The notes under the pieces are model-generated. The model was not told the origin of the DNA. It saw only the letters and a list, made by a program, of their open reading frames with translations, and did not search any database. The position numbers and the translations under genes are program-made. A DNA stretch of 10,302 nt from Curvibacter sp. GTDB taxonomy: Bacteria; Pseudomonadota; Gammaproteobacteria; Burkholderiales; Burkholderiaceae_C. The stretch is from the NCBI GenBank assembly GCA_003500955.1, contig DNQP01000205.1:1-10302 (forward strand), in the 5' to 3' direction. Positions 1-6,858 of this stretch are shown here, piece by piece (the first letter of the stretch is position 1; every line of letters starts with the position of its first letter).

Positions 1-711
1 GGGGTCGAGGCCCTGCTGCGCTGGCGCCATCCGGTGCGCGGCATGGTCAGCCCCGCGGTCTTCGTCGGTCTCGCGGAACGCTTCGGCCTGATCAACCAGC
101 TGGGCAACTGGGTCATCGAGGAGGGCTGCCGCCAGATCCGCGCCTGGGAAGACCAGGGTCTGCGCATGCCCGTCGCGGTCAACCTCTCGGTGCACCAGCT
201 GCGCGAACACGGCCTGGCGCAGCGCATTGCGCAGGCCCTGCAGCGCCACGGCGTGCCCGCCAGCCAACTGCTGTGCGAGATCACCGAGACCGTGGCCATG
301 GAAGACTTCGAGGAGGCGCGCCGCAGCTTTGCCGAGCTCGCGGCCATCGGCGTCTACCTCTCGATCGACGACTTCGGCACTGGCTACTCCAGCCTCAACT
401 ACCTGCGCCAGCTGCCGGTGCAGCAGCTCAAGATCGACAGCAGCTTCGTGCGTGACCTCGACAAGGGCAACAACGCCCGCGCCGTGGTGCAGGCCGTGAT
501 CAGCCTGGCGCATGCCCTGGGCCTGCGCGTGGTGGCCGAGGGCGTGGAGACTCCGGCGCAACGCGACATCCTGCTGTCCATGGCTTGCGACGAACTGCAG
601 GGCTACCTCTATGCCCGTGCCATGACAGCCGAGGAACTGCTGGACTGGGCCCAGGGCCGTCAGGCCCGCGGCAGCGTGGCCTTTTCGCCCTCGCTCTTCA
701 GTGAGCCCTGA
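1..711 (+). CDS. EAL-domain c-di-GMP phosphodiesterase, 3' part only
   Basis: The reading frame is open from the first base, so the N-terminus lies outside the window; 236 residues are visible. This is nearly a whole EAL domain, which hydrolyses cyclic di-GMP to linear pGpG. The signature EALLRW is at residues 3-8. By spacing to the RocR EAL domain the catalytic and metal residues are E3, N61, E93, D123-D124 (in DDFGTGYSS), K144 (LKID), E180 (VVAEGVET) and Q200 (LQGY). All are present, so the domain is predicted to be active and not a degenerate receptor. The missing N-terminus often carries GGDEF, PAS or membrane sensor domains in this family, but nothing here shows which. The stop is 13 bp from the convergent nth stop, with no obvious terminator between them. 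Confidence 0.93.
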   Translation, partial: GVEALLRWRHPVRGMVSPAVFVGLAERFGLINQLGNWVIEEGCRQIRAWEDQGLRMPVAVNLSVHQLREHGLAQRIAQALQRHGVPASQLLCEITETVAMEDFEEARRSFAELAAIGVYLSIDDFGTGYSSLNYLRQLPVQQLKIDSSFVRDLDKGNNARAVVQAVISLAHALGLRVVAEGVETPAQRDILLSMACDELQGYLYARAMTAEELLDWAQGRQARGSVAFSPSLFSEP

Positions 712-724
712 GCGGGCCTGCGCC

Positions 725-1360
725 TCAGTCGCGCGTCTTGTCCTTGAAATCGCAGTACGCCGACACGCTGCACTGGCGGCACAGCGGCTTGCGCGCCTGG
801 CAGACATAGCGCCCGTGCAGGATCAGCCAGTGGTGCGCGTCCACGAGGTATTCGGGCGGCACGCGTTTGAGCAGCTGCATCTCCACCTCGTACGGGTTCC
901 TGCCCGGGGCCAGGCCGGTGCGGTTGCCCACGCGGAAGATGTGCGTGTCGACCGCCATGGTCGGCTCGCCGAAGGCCACGTTGAGCACCACATTGGCCGT
1001 CTTGCGGCCCACGCCGGGCAGGGCTTCGAGGGCCTCGCGCGTGCGCGGCACCTGGCCGCCGTGGCGTTCCACCAGGATGCGGCAGGTCTCCATCAGGTGC
1101 CTGGCCTTGCTGCGGTACAGGCCGATGGTCTTGATGTAGCTCTCCAGACCTTCGAGTCCCAGGTCCAGGATCTGCTGCGGCGTGTTGGCCACGGGAAAGA
1201 GCTTGCGCGTGGCCTTGTTCACGCCCACGTCCGTGGCCTGGGCCGAGAGCAGCACGGCGGCCAGCAGTTCGAAGACCGAGGTGTACTCGAGTTCGGTGAC
1301 GGGATGCGGGTTGGCGGCCTGGAGCGTGGCGAAGAAGGAGCGGATGGCGGCGGGCGTCAT
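725..1360 (-). CDS. nth: Endonuclease III (DNA glycosylase/AP lyase)
   Basis: A 211-residue HhH-GPD base excision repair enzyme that removes oxidised pyrimidines and cleaves the abasic site. With the ATG at 1358-1360 the numbering matches E. coli Nth: catalytic K120 in the helix-hairpin-helix LPGVGRKTA, D138 in AVDTHIF, and the 4Fe-4S ligands C187, C194, C197 and C203 (Cx6Cx2Cx5C). An in-frame ATG nine codons upstream (1385-1387) is possible, but it would add a proline/alanine-rich stub absent from E. coli Nth. Neither start has a clear Shine-Dalgarno. The gene follows the HDOD gene on the same strand by 37 bp (10 bp if the upstream ATG is used), so the two are probably co-transcribed. It converges with the EAL gene. 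Confidence 0.96.
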   Translation of the reverse strand: MTPAAIRSFFATLQAANPHPVTELEYTSVFELLAAVLLSAQATDVGVNKATRKLFPVANTPQQILDLGLEGLESYIKTIGLYRSKARHLMETCRILVERHGGQVPRTREALEALPGVGRKTANVVLNVAFGEPTMAVDTHIFRVGNRTGLAPGRNPYEVEMQLLKRVPPEYLVDAHHWLILHGRYVCQARKPLCRQCSVSAYCDFKDKTRD

Positions 1361-1397
1361 GGCGGCGGGAGCAGGGCGGGGCGGCATGCCCCGCGGT

Positions 1398-2204
1398 TCA
1401 GAAGGCGGACAGGTCGAGGAAGCTCTCGCGATCGGGCAGCTTGTTGCGCATCCAGTCCTGGTTCAGGTCCAGCGCGGAGATCACCTCCTGCGGCAGCGCG
1501 TCGATGATCTCCGGGTTGCTGAAGGCCATGTCGGCCAGGCGGCTGGCCAGGTGCAGCACGGCGCCCAGCTGCGAGAGCGGGCGGGTGGCCAGCGGGTCCG
1601 AGGCGGTGTTGAGCCCGCGCACGATGGCGGCGGGGAAATTCCAGCGGTGCGCCAGCTCGGCCGTCACCTGGGCTTCGGTGAAACCCAGCACCTGCTGCTC
1701 GCGGGCCCAGCGGTCGCCGGGGATCTGCGGCTGGCGCTCGAGCTCGGCCAGGGTGTCGGGCAGGCTCTGCACGATGATGAGTTCGCCCAGGCGCAGCATC
1801 ATGCCGGCCAGCCAGGCCTGCTGCGCGTCCAGGCCGATGCCGCCGGCCAGCCATTGCGCATAGCCGGCGCAGGCCATGCAGTTGCGCCAGAACTCCGTGC
1901 GGTCCAGGCCGGGCACCACGGGGAAGGCCACGTTCATGCAGGCCGTCAGCGCCAGCGTGCGCACCTGCGACAGACCCACCATGGCCACGGCCGCGTCCAG
2001 CGTCCCCACCTCGCGCTTGAGGCCCAGGGCGGCACTGTTGGCCGCGCGCAGCACCTTGGCCGTGAGCACCGGGTCCTTGGCGATCAGGTCGCGCACCTGG
2101 CTGATGGAGATCTCCTCGTCGTGCAGGGTGCGGATCAGCGCGTGCGCCACCTCGGGCATGACGGGCAGCTTGACGGACTGGAAGAAGGCGGACAGGTCGG
2201 ACAT
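1398..2204 (-). CDS. HDOD-domain protein
   Basis: A 268-residue soluble protein made almost entirely of an HDOD domain (about residues 10-215). These are HD-related output domains found in bacterial signalling proteins and are usually non-catalytic. Family features seen are DPVLTAKVLRAANS (44-57), the VGLSQVRTLAL stretch (76-86), the central helix AWLAGMMLRLGEL (130-142) and a W..P..I motif near 188-194. The metal-binding HD dyad of true HD phosphohydrolases is replaced by L137-R138, so hydrolase activity is not expected. The ATG at 2202-2204 is preceded by GAGAGG with a 5-nt spacer, a good ribosome site that decides the start; upstream in-frame sequence does not look like protein. It leads the pair with nth. 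Its partner is unknown; the nearby EAL protein suggests c-di-GMP signalling only by proximity. Confidence 0.9.
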   Translation of the reverse strand: MSDLSAFFQSVKLPVMPEVAHALIRTLHDEEISISQVRDLIAKDPVLTAKVLRAANSAALGLKREVGTLDAAVAMVGLSQVRTLALTACMNVAFPVVPGLDRTEFWRNCMACAGYAQWLAGGIGLDAQQAWLAGMMLRLGELIIVQSLPDTLAELERQPQIPGDRWAREQQVLGFTEAQVTAELAHRWNFPAAIVRGLNTASDPLATRPLSQLGAVLHLASRLADMAFSNPEIIDALPQEVISALDLNQDWMRNKLPDRESFLDLSAF

Positions 2205-2209
2205 GGAAG

Positions 2210-2215
2210 CCTCTC
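2210..2215 (-). promoter_or_regulatory. Ribosome binding site of the HDOD gene
   Basis: On the minus strand the sequence reads GAGAGG, then CTTCC, then ATG. This is one of the few clear Shine-Dalgarno sites in the window. It fixes the HDOD start at 2204 although the frame stays open about 100 codons further upstream. Confidence 0.6.
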
Positions 2216-2281
2216 GTGGGATGCCGGTCGAGTGTGCCGGCGACACACACGCCCGGCAAGGGCAGTAATTTCTGCTTACGC

Positions 2282-2287
2282 ATTCTC
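2282..2287 (-). promoter_or_regulatory. Possible -10 box for the HDOD-nth transcription unit
   Basis: On the minus strand the hexamer GAGAAT is followed by GCG, 78 bp upstream of the HDOD start codon, inside the 169-bp divergent gap. It resembles the -10 plus GC-rich discriminator seen upstream of other genes in this window. No convincing -35 lies 16-18 bp upstream, so this is tentative. Confidence 0.25.
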
Positions 2288-2319
2288 CTCCAAGCAGGGT
2301 GGGGCTTGCCGTTTCATGG

Positions 2320-2325
2320 GATGAT
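2320..2325 (+). promoter_or_regulatory. Possible -10 box for the alkaline phosphatase gene
   Basis: GATGAT followed by CGCGGCC lies about 50 bp upstream of the phosphatase start at 2374. The same core (ATGATCGCG) occurs about 40 bp upstream of fadH. No good -35 is visible and no Pho box was recognised. The call rests on position and on the recurrence of the motif. Confidence 0.25.
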
Positions 2326-2373
2326 CGCGGCCTTCGCTGTCTCACTTTGCTGACTCCCGCGCCTCCTGCCGCC

Positions 2374-4107
2374 ATGAACGCCCGCGTCGCCCTGCGTCTC
2401 CTGTCCCTGAGCCTGGCCCTGCTGCTGGCCGGTTGCCAGGCCCTGATGCCTGCCGAGGCGCCGCCGGGTGAGATCCCCCCGGCGGCCGTTCCCGCCCAGC
2501 CCGCCACGCCCGTGGCCAGCCCGGCCGGCCCCGTTTCCCCCAGCTGGACCGGCCGGCCCAGACTGCTCGTGCTGCTGGTCGTCGACGGCCTGCCGCAGCG
2601 CCAGGTGCTGGCTTACCGCGACCAGCTTGCACCCGACGGCTTCAACCGTTTCCTGCAGCAGGGCGCCTGGTACGCCGACGCGCACTACGGCCACGCCTAC
2701 ACCGTCACCGCCGCCGGCCACGCCGCCGTGCTCACCGGTGCCTACCCGCACCGCACGGGCATCATCGCCAACGAGTGGCGCGACGCCATGAGTGGCCAGC
2801 CCACGTACTGCACGGGTGATCTGGCGGCGGTCTACATCGGTCACAAGACCCAGCTGCTCGACGGCACCAGCCCGAAGAACCTCAAGGTCGAGACCGTGGG
2901 CGATGTGCTGCGCGGCATCGACCCGCGCGCCAAGGTCATCGGCATCTCGGGTAAGGACCGCGGTGCTATCCTGCCGGCCGGCCACAAGGGCACGGCCTAT
3001 ATGTACATGACGCAGACCGGCTTCTTTGCCAGCAGCACCTACTACATGGACAAGCACCCGGCCTGGGTCGACGCCTTCAACCAGGGCAAGCCGGCCGACC
3101 GCTGGTTCAAGCAGACGTGGACGGCCCTGCTGCCCGAGGAGGCCTACGCCAAGTCCCTGCCGGACCGCCAGCCCTGGTACGGTGTCAAGGCGGCCGAACT
3201 GCCCATGATGATGGGCGCCCCCGACGACGAGGCCCCGGGCCCGGCCTATTACAGCCAGCTGCTGCGCAGCCCCTTTGCCGACCAGCTCACGCTGGACTTC
3301 GCGCGCGCCGCCATCGCCGGCGAGGCTCTGGGCCAGGACGAGGTGCCGGACATCCTGGCCATCAGCCTCTCGGGCCACGACTACATCAACCACCGCTACA
3401 GCGCCGAATCGCGCTTCTCGCACGACCACCTGCTGCAGGTGGACCGCATGCTGCAGGACTTCTTTGCCCACCTCGACACGACGCTGGGCAAGGACAACTA
3501 CGTGGCCGTGCTCACCTCGGACCACGGCTTCATGCCCGCGCCCGAGTTCACAGCCCAGCAGGGCCTGCGCTCGGGCCGCATCACGGGCGCGCAGCTGCTC
3601 ACGCGCATCAACAACGGGCTCGAAGAAGAGTTCGGCGCCGGCAAGTGGGTGAGCTTTTCGGGCACGGCCCTGCTGTTCAACCGGCAGCTCGTGGCCCAGA
3701 CCCGCGTGGACCCCAATGAACTCGCCGAGGCTGCGCGCGCCCTGCTGCTCGAAGAGCCGGGCATCGCCGCCGCCTACACCCGCGCCGACTTCGTCACCGG
3801 CAACCGCAGCGACGGGCCTTTCTTCAGCGCCATGCGCCGCAGCTGGCACGAGGACATCTCGGGCGACGTGCAATACACCGTCAAGCCCTACTGGATGTTC
3901 CTCTCCAGCGCCAGCATCGCCACCCACGGCTCGCCTTATCCCTATGACACCAACGTGCCCATCCTGGCCTGGGGCCCGCGCTGGGTGAAGCCGGGCAAGG
4001 TGGACGCGCGCGTGGAAGTGGTGGACATTGCGCCCACCGTCTCGCAATGGCTGGGCGTGGCCGTGCCTGCGGCCAATGAGGGCAAGCTGCTGCCGCAGCC
4101 CAAGTAA
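2374..4107 (+). CDS. PafA-like alkaline phosphatase, predicted outer-membrane lipoprotein
   Basis: A 577-residue member of the alkaline phosphatase superfamily with a lipoprotein signal: hydrophobic residues 5-19 and lipobox LLAGC, so Cys21 is lipidated; Gln at +2 favours the outer membrane. A Pro/Ala linker (about 28-57) precedes the enzyme. By spacing to PafA the zinc ligands are D71, D336, H340, D383, H384 and H518, and the nucleophile is T112 (TVTAAGH). N133 and the pair K194/R196 (GKDRGAILPAGH) match the PafA residues that favour phosphate monoesters, so a monoesterase is more likely than a nucleotide pyrophosphatase. Expected role: periplasmic or surface release of phosphate from organic esters. 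The ATG at 2374 is chosen because it starts the signal peptide; a GTG at 2299 would bury it. The Shine-Dalgarno is weak. Confidence 0.93.
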   Translation: MNARVALRLLSLSLALLLAGCQALMPAEAPPGEIPPAAVPAQPATPVASPAGPVSPSWTGRPRLLVLLVVDGLPQRQVLAYRDQLAPDGFNRFLQQGAWYADAHYGHAYTVTAAGHAAVLTGAYPHRTGIIANEWRDAMSGQPTYCTGDLAAVYIGHKTQLLDGTSPKNLKVETVGDVLRGIDPRAKVIGISGKDRGAILPAGHKGTAYMYMTQTGFFASSTYYMDKHPAWVDAFNQGKPADRWFKQTWTALLPEEAYAKSLPDRQPWYGVKAAELPMMMGAPDDEAPGPAYYSQLLRSPFADQLTLDFARAAIAGEALGQDEVPDILAISLSGHDYINHRYSAESRFSHDHLLQVDRMLQDFFAHLDTTLGKDNYVAVLTSDHGFMPAPEFTAQQGLRSGRITGAQLLTRINNGLEEEFGAGKWVSFSGTALLFNRQLVAQTRVDPNELAEAARALLLEEPGIAAAYTRADFVTGNRSDGPFFSAMRRSWHEDISGDVQYTVKPYWMFLSSASIATHGSPYPYDTNVPILAWGPRWVKPGKVDARVEVVDIAPTVSQWLGVAVPAANEGKLLPQPK

Positions 4108-4141
4108 GGCGAGGGCGGGGCAGGCCCACGCGGGCATGGTG

Positions 4142-4147
4142 GAGAAT
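4142..4147 (+). promoter_or_regulatory. Possible -10 box for the aminotransferase gene
   Basis: GAGAAT followed by GGCG lies 32 bp before the ATG at 4180, in the 72-bp gap after the phosphatase. It may give the aminotransferase its own transcript. No -35 consensus is visible. The same bases form the left arm of a weak 6-bp inverted repeat, GGAGAA (4141-4146) and TTCTCC (4155-4160), which is too weak to call a terminator. Confidence 0.22.
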
Positions 4148-4179
4148 GGCGTTTTTCTCCCTCACAGATTCGCCCGCCC

Positions 4180-5367
4180 ATGCAATTCGCCGCACGCCTC
4201 AACAACGTCGAAACCTCCGCCATCCGCGAACTCTTCAAGCTGCTGGGCAAGCCCGGCATCATCTCCTTTGCCGGCGGCTTCCCCGACAGCGCCATGTTCG
4301 ACGTGGACGGTATCCGCGAAGCCTCCATGAAGGCCCTGGCCGAGGAACCGGGCGGCGCCCTGCAGTACGGCGCTACCGAAGGCTACAACCCCCTGCGTGA
4401 ACAGCTGGCCGCCTTCATGGGCAGCAAGGGCGTGCAGGTCAACCCGGACGGGCTCATCGTCACCACCGGCAGCCAGCAGGCCCTGGACCTGATCGGCAAG
4501 ACGCTCGTCGATCCTGGCGCCAAGGTCATCGTCGAGGCGCCCACCTTCCTCGCCACCATCCAGTGCTTCCGCCTCTACGGCGCCCAGGTCATCGGCGCGC
4601 CCATCGACGCCCAGGGCGTGCAGGTGGACAAGCTGGAGCAATTGATCGCCGAACACCAGCCGCGCTTCGTCTACCTCATCCCCACCTTCGGCAACCCCAG
4701 CGGCGCCACCCTGAGCCTGGAGCGCCGCAAGCGCATCCTGGAGCTGGCCGTGAAGACCAAGACCGTGGTGATCGAGGACGATCCCTATGGCGACCTCTAC
4801 TTCGGCGAAGCCCCGCCGCCCAGCCTCATGGCCCTCACGGCCCAGGTGCCGGGCAGCCGCGACTGGCTGGTGCACTGTGGCTCCTTGAGCAAGGTGCTCA
4901 GCCCCGGCCTGCGTGTGGGCTGGATGATCGCGCCGCCCGAGCTGCTGGCGAAAGCGACGATGTGCAAGCAGTTCAGCGACGCCCACACCAGCACCTTTGC
5001 CCAGGCCACGGCCGCCCAATACCTCAAGGCCGGCCGCATGCCCGCCACCCTGGCGCGCGTGCGCCAGGTCTACGCCAGCCGCGCCCGCACCATGGGTGAG
5101 TGCCTGAAGAAGGAGCTGGGCGACGCGATCGAATTCACCCAGCCCGGCGGCGGCCTGTTCTTCTGGGCCCGGCTCACGGGGGCGGGCGGCAAGATCAAGG
5201 ATGGCAATGAACTGGCCAAGCGGGCCATCGACAAGGGCGTGGCCTTTGTGCCGGGCGCGCCGTTTTTTGCCACCAATCCCGATCTCTCATCCCTGCGCCT
5301 GAGCTTTGCGACGGTGGGGGAGGACAAGATCCGTGAGGGGGTGGAGAGATTGGGGAAGGCGGTTTGA
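4180..5367 (+). CDS. PLP-dependent aminotransferase, class I/II (LysN/2-aminoadipate type)
   Basis: A 395-residue, full-length fold-type I aminotransferase. The Schiff-base lysine is K238 in GSLSKVLSPGLRVGW. Cofactor residues are N172 (GNPSG), D200 and Y203 (EDDPY), and the substrate-carboxylate arginine is R373 (LRLSF). The N-terminal IRELFKLLGKPGIISFAGG segment, with R16, and the QYGATEGYNPLR motif closely resemble Thermus LysN (alpha-aminoadipate aminotransferase) and related broad-range enzymes for 2-aminoadipate, aromatic or branched-chain substrates. The exact substrate cannot be read from sequence; no lysine-biosynthesis neighbour supports a LysN role. There is no N-terminal GntR-type HTH, so it is not a MocR regulator. 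The ATG at 4180 matches the family N-terminus but lacks a clear Shine-Dalgarno. It lies 72 bp downstream of the phosphatase; a functional link is not evident. Confidence 0.93.
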   Translation: MQFAARLNNVETSAIRELFKLLGKPGIISFAGGFPDSAMFDVDGIREASMKALAEEPGGALQYGATEGYNPLREQLAAFMGSKGVQVNPDGLIVTTGSQQALDLIGKTLVDPGAKVIVEAPTFLATIQCFRLYGAQVIGAPIDAQGVQVDKLEQLIAEHQPRFVYLIPTFGNPSGATLSLERRKRILELAVKTKTVVIEDDPYGDLYFGEAPPPSLMALTAQVPGSRDWLVHCGSLSKVLSPGLRVGWMIAPPELLAKATMCKQFSDAHTSTFAQATAAQYLKAGRMPATLARVRQVYASRARTMGECLKKELGDAIEFTQPGGGLFFWARLTGAGGKIKDGNELAKRAIDKGVAFVPGAPFFATNPDLSSLRLSFATVGEDKIREGVERLGKAV

Positions 5368-5397
5368 GCCGTTACGGTCCGACGCAGCTATTCAAGA

Positions 5398-6039
5398 GTG
5401 ACTGGCATCTCCTACATTATTTTCGCGTTCGTGATCGGCTGCGTGTTTGGTTACGCGGCCTCCCGTCGTAGAACTTACTCGTTTCAGAACAGTGGAGAGG
5501 TGCTCGTTTCTGGAGTGATCCGGGACAACTTTTCCCCGCCAGACTTTCATCTTCTGAACCACATCACGCTGGCTGTTGAAGACGGCACTACTCAGATTGA
5601 CCACATCCTAGTTTCTCGGTTTGGCGTATTCGTTATTGAGACAAAGGACTACTCAGGCTGGATATTCGCGAATGCCAAGCATAAAAACTGGACACAAGTG
5701 TTTTTTCATCTGAAGTTCAAGTTTCAAAATCCAATTCACCAGAACTTCCGTCATGTTCGTGCAGTGCAGAAATTGCTCGACTTTCTGCCGCCGAGCGCTG
5801 TCAAGTCGATTGTGGTTTTTGCCGGAGATGCAGAATTCAAGACTGATGTACCACCCGGTGTGTATTCGGTGTCAGAACTCGTTGAGTACTTGCGAGCCTG
5901 CGCTCAGGAAGAGGTCATGTCGTTGAATCGAGTCCAATTTTGTGTCGGCCGCTTGGAGACAGCGCGACTTGCCATTAGCGAAAAAACGGATGTCGAGCAC
6001 GTAGAAAGCTTGGAACATCGATATCGCGACTCGGATTGA
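5398..6039 (+). CDS. NERD-domain (nuclease-related) membrane-anchored protein, likely acquired
   Basis: 213 residues beginning with one predicted membrane segment (about 4-21, then RRR, suggesting the domain faces the cytoplasm), followed by a NERD domain (about 32-145). The motifs fit a PD-(D/E)xK-like core: GE at 33-34, QIDHILVS with D68, GVFVIETKDYSG with E81-T-K83, W98/Q100, and NPIHQN (111-116). The family is predicted to be nuclease-related, but no substrate is established. The C-terminal part (150-213) has no recognised domain, and there is no zinc finger or helicase fusion. GTG is used as start because it is the first start codon after the in-frame stop of the aminotransferase and allows the membrane segment; the ribosome site is poor. 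Base composition is far more AT-rich than neighbours (about 35% G+C over 5701-5760). Convergent with the Crp-type gene, 29 bp apart. Confidence 0.85.
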   Translation: MTGISYIIFAFVIGCVFGYAASRRRTYSFQNSGEVLVSGVIRDNFSPPDFHLLNHITLAVEDGTTQIDHILVSRFGVFVIETKDYSGWIFANAKHKNWTQVFFHLKFKFQNPIHQNFRHVRAVQKLLDFLPPSAVKSIVVFAGDAEFKTDVPPGVYSVSELVEYLRACAQEEVMSLNRVQFCVGRLETARLAISEKTDVEHVESLEHRYRDSD

Positions 6040-6068
6040 GACGTTGATTTACGGACCTTGTCTATCGT

Positions 6069-6776
6069 TCACTGTCCTGATGTCGCTCTAAGTTTGGGGA
6101 AATCGAGAATCTCCACCAATCCTCGCTGTACCCGCAAAATCCCCCGCGCCTCCATCCCCTTGAGGATCTCGTTCGTCGTCTGCCGTGAGATGCCGATCAT
6201 CAGCGCCAGCTCCTGCTGGGTCACGGCCAGCACGCGCCGTGTGCCGCTCTTGCCGCCCTGCACGCCATAACCCTCGGCCATGACCACGAGGCGCCTTGCC
6301 AGGCGCAGCGGTGCGCTGAGCACGGTCTGTTCCTCCATCGTTTGAAACGCCAGGCGCAGCTTGTCGGCCATGAGCACGGCCAGGTCGCGCCAGTGCTGCG
6401 GGTGTTCATGCAGCCAGGCCAGCAGCTCGGCCTGGGGCACCTGCAGCAAGGTGGTGGGCTCGGCGGCGTGGGCGTGGTGGGTGCGGGTGGCGCCGTCGAA
6501 GACGGTGATCTCGCCGAACCATTGCGGGGGCGGCAGCAGTACCAGCAAAGCTTCACGTGCGTCGTCGCCGCGGCCGCTCTGGCCCGAGATGCGGATCGAT
6601 CCCGACACCACGGCGTAGAGCCCGCAGGGCGGGCTGTCGCGCAGGAAGAGCACCTCGCCGCTGGCCAGCTGCCGCACGCGGGCCAGGCGTAGCAAAGCCT
6701 CTGAAAACTCAGCCGGAAGCTGGGCGAACCAGCGGCCGGTCTGGAGCACGGGCAGGTAGTGTTGTGGCTCGTTCAT
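6069..6776 (-). CDS. Crp/Fnr-family transcriptional regulator
   Basis: 235 residues: an N-terminal cyclic-nucleotide-binding-like beta-roll (about 12-125), a long dimer helix (about 128-150) and a C-terminal winged HTH (about 155-225). The cNMP pocket keeps F87-G88-E89 and an arginine (R98) but the loop is one residue shorter than in CRP, so ligand binding is uncertain. There is no N-terminal cysteine cluster, so it is not an Fe-S FNR. The recognition helix region is SRQTTNEILKGME (197-209); it lacks the E of CRP's SRETVGR and the E..SR of FNR, so DNA specificity cannot be transferred from either. The ATG at 6776 fits the family length; a longer frame to 6845 would run into its own promoter. 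It diverges from the Mpo1/BASS pair. The last roughly 20 codons are AT-richer, like the adjoining NERD islet. Confidence 0.92.
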   Translation of the reverse strand: MNEPQHYLPVLQTGRWFAQLPAEFSEALLRLARVRQLASGEVLFLRDSPPCGLYAVVSGSIRISGQSGRGDDAREALLVLLPPPQWFGEITVFDGATRTHHAHAAEPTTLLQVPQAELLAWLHEHPQHWRDLAVLMADKLRLAFQTMEEQTVLSAPLRLARRLVVMAEGYGVQGGKSGTRRVLAVTQQELALMIGISRQTTNEILKGMEARGILRVQRGLVEILDFPKLRATSGQ

Positions 6777-6829
6777 GGGGTTTGTACGGGGGTGCGTGCT
6801 TGTGTCGGGTACCTGACAGACTGTGGGCG

Positions 6830-6858
6830 AGGGTAGGCAGATCATTGACGCCTGTCAA
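6830..6858 (-). promoter_or_regulatory. Predicted sigma70-type promoter of the Crp/Fnr-family gene
   Basis: On the minus strand, TTGACA (6853-6858, a perfect -35) is separated by exactly 17 bp from TACCCT (6830-6835), which keeps the three most important -10 positions (T, A, final T) and is followed by CGC. It reads towards the regulator start codon at 6776, leaving a leader of about 45 nt. This is the best-scoring promoter found by eye in the window. Confidence 0.5.

Noticed and set aside
1361..1387. ATG at 1385-1387 as the nth start.
   Set aside because: Starting at 1360 gives K120, D138 and the four cysteines exactly the E. coli Nth numbering; the extra nine residues are Pro/Ala-rich and not part of the fold.
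2205..2283. A minus-strand ATG at 2281-2283 preceded by GGAGGAGA, looking like a leader peptide or upstream gene start before HDOD.
   Set aside because: The frame runs on out of phase through the HDOD gene as Arg/Ala/Gly-rich sequence. The purine run is too close to the ATG and may instead be part of a promoter.
701..2324. Two long plus-strand open frames (starting at 701 and 1182) across nth and the HDOD gene.
   Set aside because: They are antisense to two well-supported genes and show repetitive Ala/Gly/His/Arg-rich composition without domains.
2314..4137. A very long minus-strand open frame opposite the alkaline phosphatase gene.
   Set aside because: It is rich in Gly, Ala, Arg, His and Val with no recognisable domain. 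The plus strand encodes a complete enzyme with all active-site residues, so this is a G+C-driven antisense shadow.
4141..4160. Inverted repeat GGAGAA / TTCTCC before the aminotransferase as a terminator of the phosphatase transcript.
   Set aside because: Only six base pairs with an 8-nt loop, weak G+C and no following T run.
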